Source: Hordeum vulgare subsp. vulgare (lineage: Eukaryota; Streptophyta; Magnoliopsida; Poales; Poaceae). From it: a stretch of DNA of 64,000 nucleotides. Made by a program: the position numbers and the translations under genes. The stretch spans positions 547,835,763-547,899,762 of the forward strand of contig NC_058524.1 in NCBI RefSeq assembly GCF_904849725.1, written 5' to 3'. The notes below the pieces were generated by a model. The model had not been told where the DNA came from, ran no database searches, and saw only the letters and a list, made by a program, of their open reading frames with translations. This document shows positions 53,129 to 64,000 of the stretch, one piece after another (position 1 is the first letter of the stretch; every line of letters starts with the position of its first letter).

Positions 53129-55790
53129 TTCCATCACCTTTTGCCTAGCTAAGGGCGTTAAACAAAAACGCTTGTTGGGAGGCAACCCAACGAATCTATC
53201 CTTTTTATTTCTATTTTGTGTTTTCCACACTTTCATAATTCTGTTGTGATTGTGTTTTTTGTGTTTCTTTTTGCGTTTGTGCCAAGCAAAACCGTTATGA
53301 TTAGTCTTGGGGGTGATCGTTTGGTCATGCTGGAAAAAGACAGAAACTTTCTGCTCACGAAAAGAATTTTCATTTTTCTATGTAAGAGATTTTGAGTTGA
53401 TTCTTTTTTCTGCTGATTTCTACGCAAATGCTTTAGACTTTCGTAATTTTGCAGAATTTTTGAAGTACCAGAAGTATACGAAATATACAGATTGCTACAG
53501 ACTGCTCTGCTGTTAACAAATTCTGTTTTTGTTGTGTCGGTTGCTTATTTTGATGAAACTATGGATAGTATCGGGGGGTATTAGCCATGGAAGATTTAAA
53601 ATACAGTAACCCAACATCAGCATAAGTAGAATTTAAGTTTGCTACAGTACCTAAGGAAGTGGTGGTTTGCTTTCTCATACTAATGTTATCACGAGTTTCT
53701 GTTTAAGTTTCGTGTTGTGAAGTTTTCAAGTTTTGGGTGAAGTTCTTATGGACAAAAGGATAAAGAGTGGCAAGAGCTCAAGCTTGGGGATTCCCAAGGC
53801 ACCCCAAGAGATTCAAGGATGCCGTAAAAGCCTAAGCTTGGGGATGCCCCGGGAAGGCATCCCCTCTCTCGTCTTCAATCCATCGGTAACGTTACTTGGG
53901 GCTATATTTTTATTCACCACATGTTATGTATTTTTGCTTGGAGCATCTTGTATCGTAGGAGTCTTTTATTTTTGTTGTGTCACAATCATCCTTGCGGCAC
54001 ACCTAGATAGAGACATGCACTCATCGTGATTTTTTCGAGCTTCACTTATATCTTTTAGTAGACAATTCAGCTCACATGTGCTTCACTTATATCTTTTGAA
54101 CTAGATACTTTTGCTCTATGTGCTTCACTTATATATTTTAGAGCGCAGCGGTGCGTGGCTTGGTAGTTGATCTATGCTTTGAAAGTAGTCTCAAAGGGGG
54201 TAGTTATACAAAGGGATACGAAAACTTCCACCTTCATGTGCATTGAATAGTTAGAGAAGTTTGATTCATCTCAATTAGTTTTGAGTTGTGGTTATGGTAA
54301 TATTGAAGCCATGCTAGTAAGGTGTTGTGGATCTAGAAATACTTGTGTTGAAGTTAGTGATTCCCGTAGCATGCACGTATGGTGAACTGCTATGTGATGA
54401 AATCTGAGCATGATTAGTCTATTGATTGTCATCCTTTGCGTGGCGGTCGGGACCGCGCGATGGTTTATACCTACCAACCCTTCCCCTAGGAGTATGCGTT
54501 GAATGCTTTGTTTCAATTACTAATAAAACTTTTGCAACAAGTATATGAGTTCTTCATGACTAATGTTGAGTCCATGGTTTAGATGCACTTTCACCTTCCA
54601 CCATCACTATCTTCTTTAGTGCCGTGCAACTTTCGCCGGTGCACAAAACCCACCATTAGCCTCCCTCAAAACAGCCACCATACCTACCTACTATGGCTTT
54701 TTCAAAGTCATTCCGAGATATATTGCCATGCAACTACCACCATGACATGTGCCACCACGTCTACATTTCCATTGCATGATCGTAAGATAGCTAGCATGAT
54801 GTTTCCATTAATGTCTATGCCATGCTACATCATTGTCACTACCGAAGGCATTCCATATAGAGTCATTGTTGCTCTAAGTTTTGAGTTGAGAGTGTGATGA
54901 TCATCATTAATGGAGCATTGTCCCATGTGAGGAAATAAAAGAGTCCAAAGAAGCCCACCAAAATAAAATAAAAATAAAAAAAGAGGCCAAAGAGCCCACC
55001 AAAAAAATGAGAGAAAAAGAGAGAAGGGACAATGCTACCACCTTTTCCACACTTGTGCATATTAAGCACCATGATCTTCATGATTGAGAGTCTCTCGTTT
55101 TGTCACCACCATATAGCTAGTGGGAAATTTTCATTATATAACTTGGCTTGTATATTCCAATGATAGGCTTCCTCAAAATTGCCTTAGGTCTTCGTGAGCA
55201 AGCAAGTTGGATGCACACCCGCTAGTTTTCTTTAAGAGCTTTCACATACTCGTAGCTCTAGTGCATCATTTGTATGGCAATCCCTAATCATTCACATTGA
55301 TATCTATTGATGAGCATCTCCACATCTCATTGATATGCCTAGTTAATGTGACTATCTTCTCCCTTTTTGTCTTGCGACCTCCACCGCACTCTACACCACT
55401 TATAGTGCTAAAACCATGGCTCACGCTCATGTATTGCGTGAGAGTTGAAAAGGTTTGAGAAAGTAAAGGTGTGAAACAATTACTTGGCCAATACCGGGGT
55501 TGTGCATGATTTAAATTCGTTGTGCAATGATGATAGAGCATAGCCAGACTATATGCTTTTGTAGGGATAACTTTCTTTTGGCCTTGTTATTTTGAAAGTT
55601 CATGATTATCTTGCTAGTTTGCTTGAATTATTATTATTTCCACGTCAATAGCAAACTATTGTTTTGAATCTAATGGATCTGAACATTCACGTCACATAAG
55701 AGGAGTTACAAAGGACATCTATGCTAGGTAGCATGAAAGCATCAAAAATTCATTCTTTATCACTTCCTTACTTGAGGACGAGCAGGAGTT
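53129..55790 (+). other. Long noncoding 3' part of gypsy-3
   Basis: 2.66 kb with no credible gene. It contains two early copies of the PPT word aagcttggggat (53780-53791 and 53834-53845) and an A/purine-rich stretch at 54930-55030 (agcccaccaaaa repeated). The short frames seen here show no known motif. Confidence 0.65.
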
Positions 55791-55805
55791 AAGCTTGGGG
55801 ATGCT
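55791..55805 (+). other. Polypurine tract of gypsy-3
   Basis: aagcttggggatgct immediately before the 3' LTR. Confidence 0.7.
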
Positions 55806-57416
55806 TGATACGTCTCAAACGTATCTATAATTTTTTATGGTTTCATGATGTTATCTTGTCATCTTTGGATGTTTTATGTACCTTTTATATCTTTATTGGG
55901 ACTAACTTATTAATTCACTGCCAAGTGCCAGTTCCTTTTTTTTGGCTCTTTTCAGATCTGATTTTGGAACGGAGTCCAAACGGAATAAAATCCCCGAAAT
56001 GATTTTTTCCCAAATGGAAGAAGATCAGGGGGCCTGTGGGCCAAGCCAGGAGGGCTACAGGGAGCCCACAAGCCCCCACTCCGCCACAAGGGGGGAGGCG
56101 GCGGTGGGCAGGCTTGTGGCCTCCCTGGCGCCCCCCTGACCTAGATCTTTGGCCTATATATTCCCTAAAATACAGCAAAAAATCACGGGAACCACGAACA
56201 TACTTTTCCGCCGCCGCAAACTTCCATTTCCGCGAGATCTCATCTGGAGACCCTTCCCGGTGCCCTGCCGGAGGGGACTTTGGAGTTGGAGGGCTTCTTC
56301 ATCATCACCATCGCCCCTCCAATGACTCGTGAGTAGTTCACTTCAGACCTACGGGTCCGTAGTTAGTAGCTAGATGGCTTCTTCTATCTCTTGGATCTTC
56401 AATACAAAGTTCTCCATGATCTTCATGGAGATCTATCCGATGTAATCTTCTTTGGCGGTGTGTTTGTCGAGATCCGATGAATTGTGGATTTGTGATCAGA
56501 TTATCTATGATATATATTTGAGTCTTTGCTGATTTCTTATATGCATGATTTGATATCCTTGTAAGTCTCTCCGAGTCTTGGGTTTTGTTTGGCCAACTAG
56601 ATCTATGATTCTTGCAATGGGAGAAGTGCTTGGTTTTGGGTTCTTACCATGTGGTGACCTTTCCCAATGACAGTAGGGGCAGCAAGGCACACATTGAGTG
56701 GTTGCCATCAAGGGTAACAAAGTGGGCACTATCGTTGGTATGAGATTGTCCATCTACATCATGTCATCTTGCTTAAGGCGTTACTCTGTTCTTTTGGACT
56801 TAATACACTAGATGCATGCTGGATAGCAGTCGACGTGTGGAGTAATAGTAGTAGATGAAGAAAGTATTGGTCTACTTGTTTTGGACGTGATGCCTATAGA
56901 TATAGTCATTGCCATAGATGACGTCACGACTTTGCGCGGTTCTATCAATTGCTCGACAGTAATTTGTTCACCCACCGTCTACTTGCTTTCATGAGAGAAG
57001 CCACTAGTAAACACTACGGCCCCCGGGTCTATTCACATCTATCGTTTACACCTCTGCTTTTACTTTGCTTTTTTACTTTGTTGCTTTCAGTTCTCACTTG
57101 GCGAACAATCTATAAGTGATTAACAACCCCTTCATAGTGTTGGGAGCAGGTTCTTTGTGTTTGTGCAGGCTCTTGTGATACTCCTTCACTGGATCGAATC
57201 CTTGGTTCTCAAACTGAGGGAAATACTTACCATCGCTGCGCTACATCACCCTTTCCACTTCGAGGGAACACCAACGCAAGGCTCCAAGGCCACGGGGGAA
57301 ATCCTTTGCATATTTGCCTAGGAAGTCCCTTAAGGCGTAGCCGTAGCAGAAGGATTCCTGGTGCCGTCGACACACCTATTTCTGGCGCCATTGGAAGGTC
57401 TTTTGTTGCAGTAGCA
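55806..57416 (+). repeat. 3' LTR of gypsy-3
   Basis: 1611 bp from TGATACGTCTC to GCAGTAGCA, very close to the 5' LTR by eye. It is followed by the target duplication agtcc and the Angela-1 gag. Confidence 0.9.
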
Positions 57417-57678
57417 AGTCCCGGTTCTAAGCCATGCAAAATTCCACATTGAACTACTGAGTAGTCATCCAGCCGCGGTTGCCAGATGTTCCCAACATCT
57501 TGAGCTGCCGATTGCGAGGCGCATCACCAAGTGGCGCATCAAGGACATAATCCTTTTGGGAAACCATGAGGACAATCCTCATATTTCCGGCCGAGTCTAC
57601 AAAGTTACTTCCATCATCTTTCAGCTTGGCTTTCTCTAGGAACACATTAAAATTCAAGGGTGCTACGGCGCGAGCCAT
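57417..57678 (-). pseudogene. Angela-1 gag N-terminus
   Basis: Starts at the ATG at 57678: MARAVAPLNFNVFLEKAKLK, the standard start of BARE1/Angela gag, then FVDSAGNMRIVLMVSQKDYV. A frameshift near 57500 takes the end (…HGLEPGL) out of frame. It is interrupted by gypsy-3 at 57416 and continues at 49200. Confidence 0.85.
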
Positions 57679-58800
57679 TGATCTACAACATAAATTTGCA
57701 AAGATTACTTAGACTATTGTTCAATATAATGAGTTTAGTTAATCGTATTACAAAAAAAATCCACTCAAATTGACATCCCTCCAGTCATTCGAGTGACACG
57801 TGAGATGAGTTGGCTTCAATGGTGAACATCTCCATGTTGATCATATGTACTATATGATTCATGTTCGACCTTTCGGTCTCTTTTGTTCCGAGGCCATGTC
57901 TGTACATGCTAGGCTCGTCAAGTTTAACCTGAGTGTTTTGCGTGTGCAAAACTGCCTTACACCTGTTGTATGTGAACATATAGTCTATCACACCCGATCA
58001 TCACGTGGTGTCTCGAAACGACGAACTTTCGCAACGGTGCACACTCGGGGAGAACACAATTTTATCTTGAAATTTTAGTGAGGGATCACCTTATAATTCT
58101 ACCGTCGTCCTAAACAAAACAAGTTGCACAAAAAGGATTAACATCACATGCAAATCATAAGTGACATGATATGGTCATGATCTTGTGCTTTTGATCTTCA
58201 TCTCCAAAGCACCGGCATGATATCCATCATCACCGGCAAAACACCATAATCTCCATCATTGTGCTGCCATCGAGGTTGTCACGCCATCTATGCTTATACT
58301 ACTATTTCTACTGACTTAGCGATAAAGTAAAAAAACATCAGTGAGCGCCAAAAAATTAAAGACAACCATATGGCTCCTGTCGGTTGTCGTAGCATCGACG
58401 TGCAAGTCGATATTAATTATTACAACATGATCATCTCATAAATCAAATATATAACTTAATGTCTTTGGCCATATCATATCACAACATACCCTGCAAAAAC
58501 AAGTTAGATGTCCTCTAATTTGTTGTTGCATGTTTTACGACGCTGCTATGTGTATCTAGCAAAAACAATTCTTACCTACACAAAACCACAACGGTGATAC
58601 ATAAATTGCTATTTAATCTCCTCCAAGGACCTCCTTTGTGAAATCCGATTCAACTAAAGTAGGAGAGACACACACCCGCCAGCCATCTTTATGCAACAAG
58701 TTGCATGTCAGTCGATGGAACCGGTCTCTCGTACGCGGACGAGTAAGGTTGGTCCGGGCCGCTCCATCCCACAATCCCGCCGAATCAAGAAAATACTAAG
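57679..58800 (-). other. Angela-1 leader (noncoding), cut by Angela-2
   Basis: Long BARE1-type leader upstream of gag on the minus strand. It resembles the Angela-3 leader (9462-10699) inverted, for example tagaggacatctaac-type and accacgtgatgatcggg words. No gene is seen. The primer site and 5' LTR of Angela-1 are not present; Angela-2 is inserted after ctaag (58796-58800), the likely target duplication. Confidence 0.75.
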
Positions 58801-60619
58801 TGTTGGGGAACGTCGCATGGGAAACAAAAAATTTCCTACGCGCACGAAGACCTATCATGGTGATGTCCATCTACGAGAGGGGATGAGTGGTTTACGTACC
58901 CTTGTAGATCGTACAGCAGAAGCGTTAGTGAACACGGTTGATGTAGTGGAACGTCCTCATGTCCCTCGATCCGCCCCGCGAACAATCCCGCGATCAGTCC
59001 CACGATCTAGTACCGAACGGACGGCACCTCCGCGTTCAGCACACGTACAGCTCGACGATGATCTCGGCCTTCTTGATCCAGCAAGAGAGACGGAGAGGTA
59101 GAAGAGTTCTCCGGCAGCGTGACGGCGCTCCGGAGGTTGGTGATGACCTTGTCTCAGCAGGGCTCTGCCCGAGCTCCGCAGAAACGCGATCTAGAGGAAA
59201 AACCGTGAAGGTATGTGGTCGGGCTGCCGTGGAAAAGTCGTCTCAAATCAGCCCTAAAACCTCCGTATATATAGGTGGGAGGGAGGGGACCTTGCCTTGG
59301 GGCTCAAGGAGCCCCAAGGGGGTCGGCCGAGTCCAAGGGGGAAGGTCCCCCCCCCAAACCGAGTTGGACTTGGTTTGGTGGGTGGGAGTCCTTTCTTCCC
59401 TTCCCACCTCCTCTTTTTTTTCTCTTTGATTTCCTTTCCTAGGCGCATAGGGCCCTTTTGGGCTGCCCCACCAGCCCACTAAGGGCTGGTGCGCCACCCT
59501 CATGGCCCATGGGCTTCCCCGGGGTGGGTTGCCCCTCCCCCCCCGGTGAACACCCGGAACCCATTCGTCATTCCCGGTACATTCCCGGTAACTCCGAAAA
59601 CCTTCCGGTAATCAAATGAGGTCATCCTATATATCAATCTTCGTTTCCGGACCATTCCGGAAACCCTCGTGACATCCGTGATCTCATCTGGGACTCCGAA
59701 CAACATTCGGTAACCAACCATATAACTCCAATACGCATAAAACAACGTCGAACCTTAAGTGTGCAGACCCTGCGGGTTCGAGAACTATGTAGACATGACC
59801 TGAGAGACTCCTCGGTCAATATCCAATAGCGGGACCTGGATTTCCATATTGGATCCTACATATTCTACGAAGATCTTATCGTTTGAACCTCAGTGCCAAG
59901 GATTCATATAATCCCGTATGTCATTCCCTTTGTCCTTCGGTATGTTACTTGCCCGAGATTCGATCGTCAGTATCCGTATACCTATTTCAATCTCGTTTAC
60001 CGGTAAGTCTCTTTACTCGTTCCGTAATACAAGATCCCGCAACTTACACTAAGTTACATTGCTTGCAAGGCTTGTGTGTGATGTTGTATTACCGAGTGGG
60101 CCCCGAGATACCTCTCCGTCACACGGAGTGACAAATCCCAGTCTCGATCCATACTAACTCAACTAACACCTTCGGAGATACCTGTAGAGCATCTTTATAG
60201 TCACCCAGTTACGTTGCGACGTTTGATACACACAAAGCATTCCTCCGGTGTCAGTGAGTTATATGATCTCATGGTCATAGGAATAAATACTTGACACGCA
60301 GAAAACAGAAGCAACAAAATGACACGATCAACATGCTATGTCTATTAGTTTGGGTCTAGTCCATCACGTGATTCTCCTAATGACGTGATCCAGTTATCAA
60401 GCAACAACACCTTGTTCATAATCAGAAGACACTGACTATCTTTGATCAACTGGCTAGCCAACTAGAGGCTTGCTAGGGACGGTGTTTTGTCTATGTATCC
60501 ACACATGTAAATGATTCTTCATTCAATACAATTATAGCATGGATAATAAACGATTATCCTGATACAGGAATTATAATAATAACTATATTTATTATTGCCT
60601 CTAGGGCATAATTCCAACA
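58801..60619 (-). repeat. 3' LTR of Angela-2
   Basis: 1819 bp, TGTTGGAATTATGCCC (minus) to ...CCCCAACA. It agrees throughout with what I know of BARE1/Angela LTRs. A TATA box ctatatata (minus) is at about 59266-59274. Small frames on both strands here are LTR shadows. Confidence 0.95.
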
Positions 60620-60630
60620 GTCTCCCACTT
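60620..60630 (-). other. Polypurine tract of Angela-2
   Basis: AAGTGGGAGAC on the minus strand, directly before TGTTGG of the 3' LTR. Confidence 0.85.
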
Positions 60631-60671
60631 GCACTAGAGTCAATAATCTAGCCCTCACATCATCATGTGAA

Positions 60672-63600
60672 TTACATTGTAATAAATCTAACACCCATAC
60701 AGTTCTGGTGTTGATCATGTTTTGGCCGTGGAAGAGGTTTAGTCAGCGGGTCCGCTACATTCAGATCCGTTTGCACTTTGCATATATTTACGTCCTCTCC
60801 CTCGACGTAATCGCGGATGAGGTTGAAGCGTCGTTTGATGTGTCTGGTCTTCTTGTGAAACTGTGATTCCTTTGCTAAGGCAATGGCACCAGTGTTGTCA
60901 CAGAACAAGGTTATTGGATTCAGTGCGCTTTGCACCACTCCAAGATCCGTCATGAACTGCTTCATCCAGACACCCTCCTTAGCCGCCTCCGAGGCAGCCA
61001 TGTACTCCGCTTCACATGTAGAATCTGCTACGACGCTTTGCTTGGAACTGCACCAGCTTACTGCACCCCCATTAAGAATAAATACGTATCCGGTTTGCGA
61101 CTTAGAGTCGTCCGGATCTGTGTCAAAGCTTGCATCGACGTAACCTTTTACGGCGAGCTCTTCGTCACCTCCATACACGAGAAACATCTCCTTAGTCCTT
61201 TTCAGGTACTTCAGGATATTCTTGACCGCTGTCCAGTGATCCACTCCTGGATTACTCTGGAACCTACCTGCCATACTTATGGCCAGGCTAACATCCGGTC
61301 TAGTGCACAGCATCGCATACATGATAGAACCTATGGCTGAAGCATAGGGGACGGAGCGCATATGCTCTCTATCTTCATCTGTTGCTGGGCACTGAGTCTT
61401 ACTCAATCTCGTACCTTGTAAAACTGGCAAGAACCCTTTCTTGGACTGTTCCATTTTGAACCTCTTCAAAACTTTATCAAGGTATGTGCTTTGTGCAAGT
61501 CCTATCAGGCGTTTTGATCTATCCCTATAGATCTTAATGCCTAGAATGTAAGCAGCTTCTCCTAGGTCCTTCATAGAGAAACTTTTATTCAAGTAACCTT
61601 TTATGCTCTCCAAAAACTCTACGTTGTTTCCAATCAGTAATATGTCATCCACATATAATATTAGAAACGCCACAGAGCTCCCACTCACTTTCTTGTAAAT
61701 ACAAGATTCTCCAACCACTTGTATAAACCCAAATGCTTTGATCACCTCATCAAAACGTTTGTTCCAACTCCGAGATGCTTGCACCAGTCCATAAATGGAT
61801 CGCTGGAGCTTGCACACCTTGTTAGCATTCTTAGGATCGACAAAACCTACGGGTTGTATCATATACAACTCTTCCTTAAGGAAACCATTAAGGAACGCCG
61901 TTTTGACATCCATTTGCCAGATTTCATAATCGAAAAATGCAGCTATTGCTAACATGATTCTGACGGACTTAAGCATCGCTACGGGTGAGAATGTCTCATC
62001 GTAGTCAACTCCTTGAACTTGTGAAAAACCCTTTGCCACAAGTCGAGCTTTATAAACGGTCACATTACCGTCAGCGTCCGTCTTCCTCTTAAAGATCCAT
62101 TTGTTCTGAATGGCCTTGCGGCCCTCAGGTAGTACCTCCAAAGTCCATACTTTGTTCTCATACATGGATCCTATCTCGGATTTCATGGCCTCTAGCCATT
62201 TGTTGGAATCTGGGCCCACCATTGCTTCTTCATAATTTGCAGGCTCATTGTTGTCTAACAACATGATTGATAAGACGGGATTACCGTACCATTCTGGAGC
62301 AGTACGTGGTCTCGTCGATCTGCGTGGTTCAACAGAAACTTGAACTGGAGTTTCATGATCTTCATCATTAACTTCCTCCTCAACCGGCGTCGCAATGACA
62401 GAGGTTTCCCCTTGCCCTGCGCCACCATCCAGAGGGATGAGAGGTTCGACAACCTCGTCAAGTTCTATCTTCCTCCCACTCAATTCTCTCGAGAGAAACT
62501 CCTTCTCGAGAAAAGCTCTGTTTTTAGCAACAAACACTTTGCCCTCGGATTTGAGATAGAAGGTGTACCCAACTGTCTCTTTTGGGTAACCTATGAAGAC
62601 GCACTTTTCCGCTTTGGGTTCCAGCTTTTCAGGCTGAAGCTTTTTGACATAAGCATCACATCCCCAAACTTTAAGAAACGACAACTTTGGCCTTTTGCCA
62701 TACCACAGATCGTATGGTGTCGTCTCAACGGATTTTGATGGTGCCCTATTTAAAGTGAATGCAGCTGTTTCTAATGCATAACCCCAAAATGATAACGGCA
62801 AATCAGTAAGAGACATCATAGATCGCACCATCTCTAATAGAGTATGATTACGACGTTCGGACACACCATTACGCTGTGGTGTTCCAGGCGGTGTTAACTG
62901 TGAAACAATTCCACATTGTCTTAAGTGAGTACCAAACTCGAAACTCAGATATTCACCCCCACGATCAGACCGTAGGAACTTGATCTTCTTGTTACGATGA
63001 TTTTCCACTTCACTCTGAAATTGCTTGAACTTTTCAAATGTTTCAGACTTGTGCTTCATCAAGTAGACATAACCATATCTACTTAAATCGTCAGTGAAGG
63101 TGAGAAAATAACGATATCCGCCGCGTGCCTCCACGCTCATCGGACCACACACATCGGTATGTATGATTTCCAACAAGTCACTTGCACGCTCCATTGTTCC
63201 GGAGAACGGAGTTTTAGTCATCTTGCCCATGAGGCATGGTTCGCACGTGTCAAGTGAATCAAAGTCAAGTGACTCCAAAAGTCCATCAGCATGGAGTTTC
63301 TTCATGCGCTTTACACCAATATGACCTAAGCGGCAGTGCCACAAAAATATGGCGCTATCATTGTTAACTCTAACTCTTTTTGTCTCAATGTTATGTATAT
63401 GCGTATCGCTATCAAGATTCAATATGAACAATCCTCTCATATTCGGTGCATGACCATAAAAGATGTTACTCATAGAAATAGAACAACCATTATTCTCTGA
63501 CTTAAAAGAGTAACCGTCTCGCAATAAACAAGATCCAGATATAATGTTCATGCTCAACGCAGGCACTAAATAACAATGATTTAAGTTCATCACTAATCCT

Positions 63601-64000
63601 GACGGTAACTGAAGTGACACTGTGCCGACGGCGATTGCATCAACCTTGGAACCATTTCCTACGCGCATCGTCACTTCATCTTTCGCCAGCCTTCGTCTAT
63701 TCCGCAGTTCCTGTTTCGAGTTGCAAATATGAGCAACAGAACCGGTATCGAATACCCAGGCACTACTACGAGAGCCGGTTAAGTACACATCAATAACATG
63801 TATATCAAATATACCTGATTTTTCTTTGCCCGCCTTCTTATCTGCCAGATACTTGGGGCAATCGCGCTTCTAGTGACCCATACCCTTGCAATAGTAACAC
63901 TCCGTTTCCGGCTTAGGTCCAGCTTTGGGTTTCTTTGTCGGATTGGCAACAGGCTTGCCGCTCTTCTTCGAATTGCCCTTCTTGCCTTTGCCGTTTCTCT
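60672..64000 (-). pseudogene. Angela-2 gag-pol polyprotein (partial, one nonsense codon)
   Basis: A single frame of 1038 codons (63788-60672) holds the whole copia pol: protease WVFDTGSVAHICNSK (about residues 11-25), pre-integrase zinc domain LWHCRLGHIGVKRMKKL with later CEPC, integrase with HTDVCGPM, RSDRGGEYLSFEFG and PQRNGVSERRNHT (the D-D-E residues), and SFLKVWGCDAYVKKL. Reverse transcriptase follows with NKWIFKRKTDADGN, QMDVKTAFLNG (first catalytic Asp) and LILYVDDILLIGNN. RNase H has GYVDASFDTDPDD, STCEAEYMAASEA and LFCDNTGAIALAKE, and the frame ends GVRFITM. The listed first codon is a GTG inside the frame. Upstream the same frame runs to the gag zinc knuckle CYYCKGMGH, where TAG (63870-63872) replaces a tryptophan codon; beyond it gag continues (KKGNSKKSGK). 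Without that stop the visible part would be fully open. Confidence 0.9.

Larger units (their letters stand above)
49201..57416 (+). mobile_element. Gypsy-3: non-autonomous Athila-lineage retrotransposon (gag and protease only)
   Basis: LTRs at 49201-50818 and 55806-57416, tRNA-Asp-type primer site, gag, protease, a 2.7-kb noncoding part and a PPT. No RT, RNase H or integrase follows the protease. Target duplication agccc (49196-49200) and agtcc (57417-57421), one change. On either side Angela-1 gag can be joined (…GLEPGL / QRRFERH…). The first LTR starts TCATACG, a one-base change from TGATACG. Confidence 0.9.
58801..64000 (-). mobile_element. Angela-2: well-preserved copia retrotransposon (BARE1/Angela), 5' part outside the window
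   Basis: On the minus strand the 3' LTR (60619-58801), PPT and an open gag-pol frame are visible; gag N-terminus, leader and 5' LTR lie beyond 64000. It is inserted in the leader of Angela-1, a close relative in the same orientation. It is much less decayed than Angela-1 or Angela-3, so it is one of the younger insertions here. Confidence 0.9.

Noticed and set aside
53129..55790. Search for a hidden RT or integrase in the 3' part of gypsy-3
   Set aside because: I checked the frames for YVDD-, GYHQ-, HHCC- and DDE-type motifs and saw none; the region is noncoding as far as I can read.
60883..61340. Plus-strand frames opposite the Angela-2 polyprotein
   Set aside because: They lie fully antisense to the long pol frame and recur antisense in Angela-1 (27277-27846); shadows.

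Overview
The window is intergenic, repeat-dense plant DNA with no recognisable host gene. The elements are typical of Triticeae grasses (wheat, barley, rye, goatgrass). They include copia elements of the BARE1/WIS/Angela type, gypsy elements of the Athila lineage with LTRs starting TGATACGTC and a tRNA-Asp-type primer site, a SIRE/Maximus-like copia, CACTA transposons and a Helitron-like end. Family names are from memory of sequence style and were not searched.

Nearly all of the window is one nested stack. The oldest layer visible is an Angela-type copia on the minus strand (Angela-1), now in five pieces: 7025-7703 and 16351-16896 (3' LTR), 27145-28280 (RT/RNase H), 46623-49200 (gag end, protease, integrase, RT start) and 57417-58800 (gag start and leader). 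Inserted into it, left to right, are:
(1) gypsy-1 (minus, 2990-7024), cut at its left end by the LTR of another element (1-2989);
(2) Angela-3 (plus, 7704-16350), complete but badly decayed, with target duplication cttag/cttac;
(3) gypsy-2 (plus, 16897-27139), with two 1530-bp LTRs, gag, protease and an extra ORF but no RT or integrase;
(4) a SIRE-like copia (minus, 28281-46622), which itself carries CACTA-1 (28950-35072, duplication caa) in its 3' LTR and CACTA-2 (41984-44996, duplication att) in its gag;
(5) gypsy-3 (plus, 49201-57416), with gag and protease only, duplication agccc/agtcc;
(6) Angela-2 (minus, 58801 to beyond 64000), the best preserved, with one open frame of about 1038 codons.

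The coding sequences are transposon functions: capsid (gag), aspartic protease, integrase, reverse transcriptase and RNase H of retroelements, and spliced accessory genes of CACTA elements. Gypsy-2 and gypsy-3 have no polymerase of their own and would need one supplied by relatives. Gypsy-1 does encode RT and has the same primer-site type, so it shows what such a partner looks like. Most reading frames are broken by single stops, several of them consistent with C-to-T change at CAG (methylated CHG) sites.

The least ordinary features are a long GC-rich hairpin just upstream of the TATA region in the LTRs of all three gypsy elements and again inside gypsy-2 ahead of its extra ORF; a ladder of four primer-site-like motifs after the gypsy-2 LTR; a second gypsy-2 LTR followed by 5'-internal sequence, which implies a former tandem array; two giant purine/pyrimidine palindromes in CACTA-1; and CACTA-2, which joins the start of a TNP2 transposase to a Ulp1-like protease. 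I found no operon, CRISPR array, rRNA or tRNA gene.
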